In this document: one piece after another, positions 61,853 to 64,000 of the stretch
Layout: every line of letters begins with the position of its first letter
Numbering within the stretch: position 1 is the stretch's first letter
Source: Psychroflexus curvus
GTDB taxonomy: Bacteria; Bacteroidota; Bacteroidia; Flavobacteriales; Flavobacteriaceae
NCBI RefSeq assembly: GCF_020164585.1
Contig: NZ_JAIQZF010000005.1
Span: 124,001-188,000 of the forward strand
Length of the DNA stretch: 64,000 nt
Direction of reading: 5' to 3'
Made by a program: the position numbers and the translations under genes
Notes under the pieces: generated by a model
Databases searched by the model: none
What the model saw: the letters and a program-made list of their open reading frames with translations, nothing else
What the model was told of the DNA's origin: nothing

Positions 61853-63667
61853 TCATTGTATTTGATCTCCTCTTAGCTTTCGGAAGCGTTTTCTGGCTTC
61901 TACAAAGTAAATGCTATCGGGATGATTAAAAATTAAAGTTTCAAAATAAGTTTTAGCCTTTTCCGGCTCTTCAAGTTGATCCATGTACAATTTTCCAAGA
62001 AGGAAATTGGCATTGTCAGCTAGAATCCTGTCATTATACTCATCAACTATTCGTTGCAAAACCGGAATTGCATTATCAGGGCTGTTGCTATCCAATTGCA
62101 GATTTGCAATTCTGAACAAGACTTCGTCTAGAATGGATGGTGATTTGTGATCGACAAGCACGTTTTTTAATATCGCTAAAGCCTCTTCTGGTTTATTCTG
62201 AAATTGAAGCAGGTCCGCTTTAGCTACAAGCTTTAAATCTGTTCGTGTAGAATCTTCCAGGCTGTTGTCTTTTATCAGTAAAGATAACTCCAGGGCATCG
62301 TTGGACGTTAATTGAGAAGCTGATGATTTTAAGACGTCAAGCTGAGTCAGTGCCCAATCGAAATCTCCAATAAAATAACTGGTCTTCGCAACTTTGAATT
62401 TGGCTTCTCGTGCGATATCGCTGTTGGGAATTAATTTTTCAACCTGAGTGTAAAGCAACAAAGCCTGGTTAAATCTGGATTGTTGCACCTTCAAGTCGGC
62501 TTCCAGTAATTTTAATTCGGCCGCTTGTTGCTGATATAGATTTTGTTCTGCAATAATTTTGATTTGCTCCAGTGCCTTTTCAATGTCTTTTTTCTGAAAC
62601 GCCATAAATTCAGCCAGATCTTTTTGAATCAAAAAGCTATCTCTATTCCTGCCGATTTTGGCAATAAAATTCTTGTAACCTAATTCAATCTCATCGTAAT
62701 CTTCAGGTTGAGCCTGTAGTCTTTTGATGAGTAGAAGTTGTCGTTCTGCTGAACGTAAATCGCGTTGGCTTGCCGCCTTGGCGATAGCAAACTCAAACAT
62801 TTCTCTGGCGCTGGATAAGTCGTCATTTTCTTTAGAAATCAGTGCTAAATCAATCAGGCGACTTAAAGATTTAGACTCCAAACGTTGAAAAATTGCTCTT
62901 TCCTGAGCAAAAGCTTTGAAATAGTCTTCCTGCTGAACAAACAACCAGCTCAACATCTGGTTGTAAATCACATCAGGTTTTTTTTGATTGCGTCGCAACA
63001 AAACGCGTCTTAAGGTTAGATTGGCTTCATTCCCAGAATCTTCTGTGATGTATTGTGAAAAATCTCTGTTTAGAATTCCGAAGTAACTAGGGTTCTCAAC
63101 AATCAAATCCATATAATTTTCGAACATCTCTTTATGCCGACTCTGCTCGCCGTAAATTTTAGCCAGCTGAATTCTATAGTTACTTCTAGGCTCAACGCGC
63201 TGAGCGGTTTCATAAGTTTGAGCTGCTAAATCCAACAAGCCGTATTTTTGAAAGGCATTTCCTACCGCATACGCAAAAGCAGGCCTCTTTTCTACCTTAG
63301 AAATCGCTTGCTGATAATAGTCATCAGCGACTAAAGTATCGTTTTGCTTTTGGTACAAATAGCCAAGCTCTATCTGAATGTTGGGATATTCTCCCACCTC
63401 AGCCAGGTATTTTTTCAGAACCGATTCTGCCTGTCCAAGCTTTTCCAAAGCTTCTAAAGATTCTACATAACCCAACAACCAATTTTGATGAGCCGGACTG
63501 GATTTATGAAGTTTCGCGTAAATGGCTTCCGCTTTTTTATATTCCCCCTGATCAAAATAATTCTGGGCCAGCTCTTCGCTTTGACCAAAACTCAAGCTAA
63601 AGACGAGTATTGACAGGATTGTCAGAAAAGGTTTTAGTGTAAAAGATCTGGGGAATTCTAAATGCAT
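61853..63667 (-). CDS. Exported tetratricopeptide-repeat protein (large)
   Basis: A 604-residue protein with ATG at 63667 (a TTG two codons upstream is possible). A signal peptide (LKPFLTILSILVFSLSFGQ) precedes many TPRs: AQNYFDQGEYKKAEAIYAKL, NIQIELGYLYQKQNDTLVAD, FNQALLLYTQVEKLIPNSDI and ANFLLGKLYMDQLEEPEKAK at the end. It is envelope-located. TPR proteins of this size often serve assembly or gliding complexes, but no specific partner is indicated. It lies 88 bases after serS and directly before DUF4286. Confidence 0.85.
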   Translation of the reverse strand: MHLEFPRSFTLKPFLTILSILVFSLSFGQSEELAQNYFDQGEYKKAEAIYAKLHKSSPAHQNWLLGYVESLEALEKLGQAESVLKKYLAEVGEYPNIQIELGYLYQKQNDTLVADDYYQQAISKVEKRPAFAYAVGNAFQKYGLLDLAAQTYETAQRVEPRSNYRIQLAKIYGEQSRHKEMFENYMDLIVENPSYFGILNRDFSQYITEDSGNEANLTLRRVLLRRNQKKPDVIYNQMLSWLFVQQEDYFKAFAQERAIFQRLESKSLSRLIDLALISKENDDLSSAREMFEFAIAKAASQRDLRSAERQLLLIKRLQAQPEDYDEIELGYKNFIAKIGRNRDSFLIQKDLAEFMAFQKKDIEKALEQIKIIAEQNLYQQQAAELKLLEADLKVQQSRFNQALLLYTQVEKLIPNSDIAREAKFKVAKTSYFIGDFDWALTQLDVLKSSASQLTSNDALELSLLIKDNSLEDSTRTDLKLVAKADLLQFQNKPEEALAILKNVLVDHKSPSILDEVLFRIANLQLDSNSPDNAIPVLQRIVDEYNDRILADNANFLLGKLYMDQLEEPEKAKTYFETLIFNHPDSIYFVEARKRFRKLRGDQIQ

Positions 63668-63755
63668 GTCCAAATTTACCCAAATATTTTAGGGCGTCGA
63701 CATCTTTGACAAAGATTTCTAAAGTGTCAATCAGTTAATACTGAGGTCTAAAACC

Positions 63756-64000
<245 letters not shown>

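Overview
The window looks like chromosomal DNA of a marine-type Flavobacteriaceae (phylum Bacteroidota). The evidence is AT-rich sequence, SusC/SusD outer-membrane pairs, two proteins with type IX secretion (T9SS) sorting tails, promoters of the Bacteroidota type TTG-N17-23-TAnnTTTG, lipoprotein signals, and families typical of the group (DUF4271, DUF4286, DUF4296, a short Ssb). The genus cannot be told from the sequence alone. I see no tRNA, rRNA or CRISPR array.

Region 1 (1-19.2 kb) is an accessory nutrient-uptake block. It holds four consecutive SusC/SusD operons, the first truncated by the window edge and carrying a third lipoprotein gene. The SusD types alternate (SusD-like_2, RagB/SusD, SusD-like_2, RagB/SusD), and no glycoside hydrolase, sulfatase or regulator is present. 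The second and fourth SusC genes share an almost identical promoter and leader, and the third shares only its core. Two intergenic gaps hold 3'-end fragments of unrelated outer-membrane proteins, so the block has been rearranged. It ends in a decayed IS30 element (19.4-20.5 kb), followed by a T9SS-exported S8 peptidase.

Region 2 (22.7-49 kb) is mostly core genome: rlmB, rhomboid, rarA, a radC-headed four-gene operon, a PaiB-like flavoprotein, a 3D-domain lipoprotein, an Mpl-type ligase, ahcY, a phosphopantetheinyl transferase overlapping a GGGP-synthase-family gene, a saccharopine-dehydrogenase-like gene, pckA, hemD-DUF4271, a polyprenol-phosphate mannosyltransferase-pyrC-DUF4296 operon, tyrS, an exonuclease III gene and an OmpA-family lipoprotein.

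Region 3 (48-57.9 kb) combines signalling and surface genes. A small lipoprotein, a TPR histidine kinase and a NarL-type response regulator form an apparent operon. Its promoter has a 37-bp composite element directly upstream of the -33 box. The same element recurs twice, in the same orientation, in the intergenic DNA at 56.2 and 57.8 kb. Minus-strand genes following those copies are a 1284-residue T9SS adhesin-like protein and a lipoprotein/two-TM protein pair. The lipoprotein of that pair has no ATG, GTG or TTG start (first plausible codon CTG). This candidate regulon is the most interesting unexplained feature here.

Region 4 (57.9-64 kb) is a tightly packed minus-strand housekeeping cluster: serS (3' part), a TPR protein, DUF4286, rsmA, mgtE, a thioesterase and a 2-hydroxyacid dehydrogenase.
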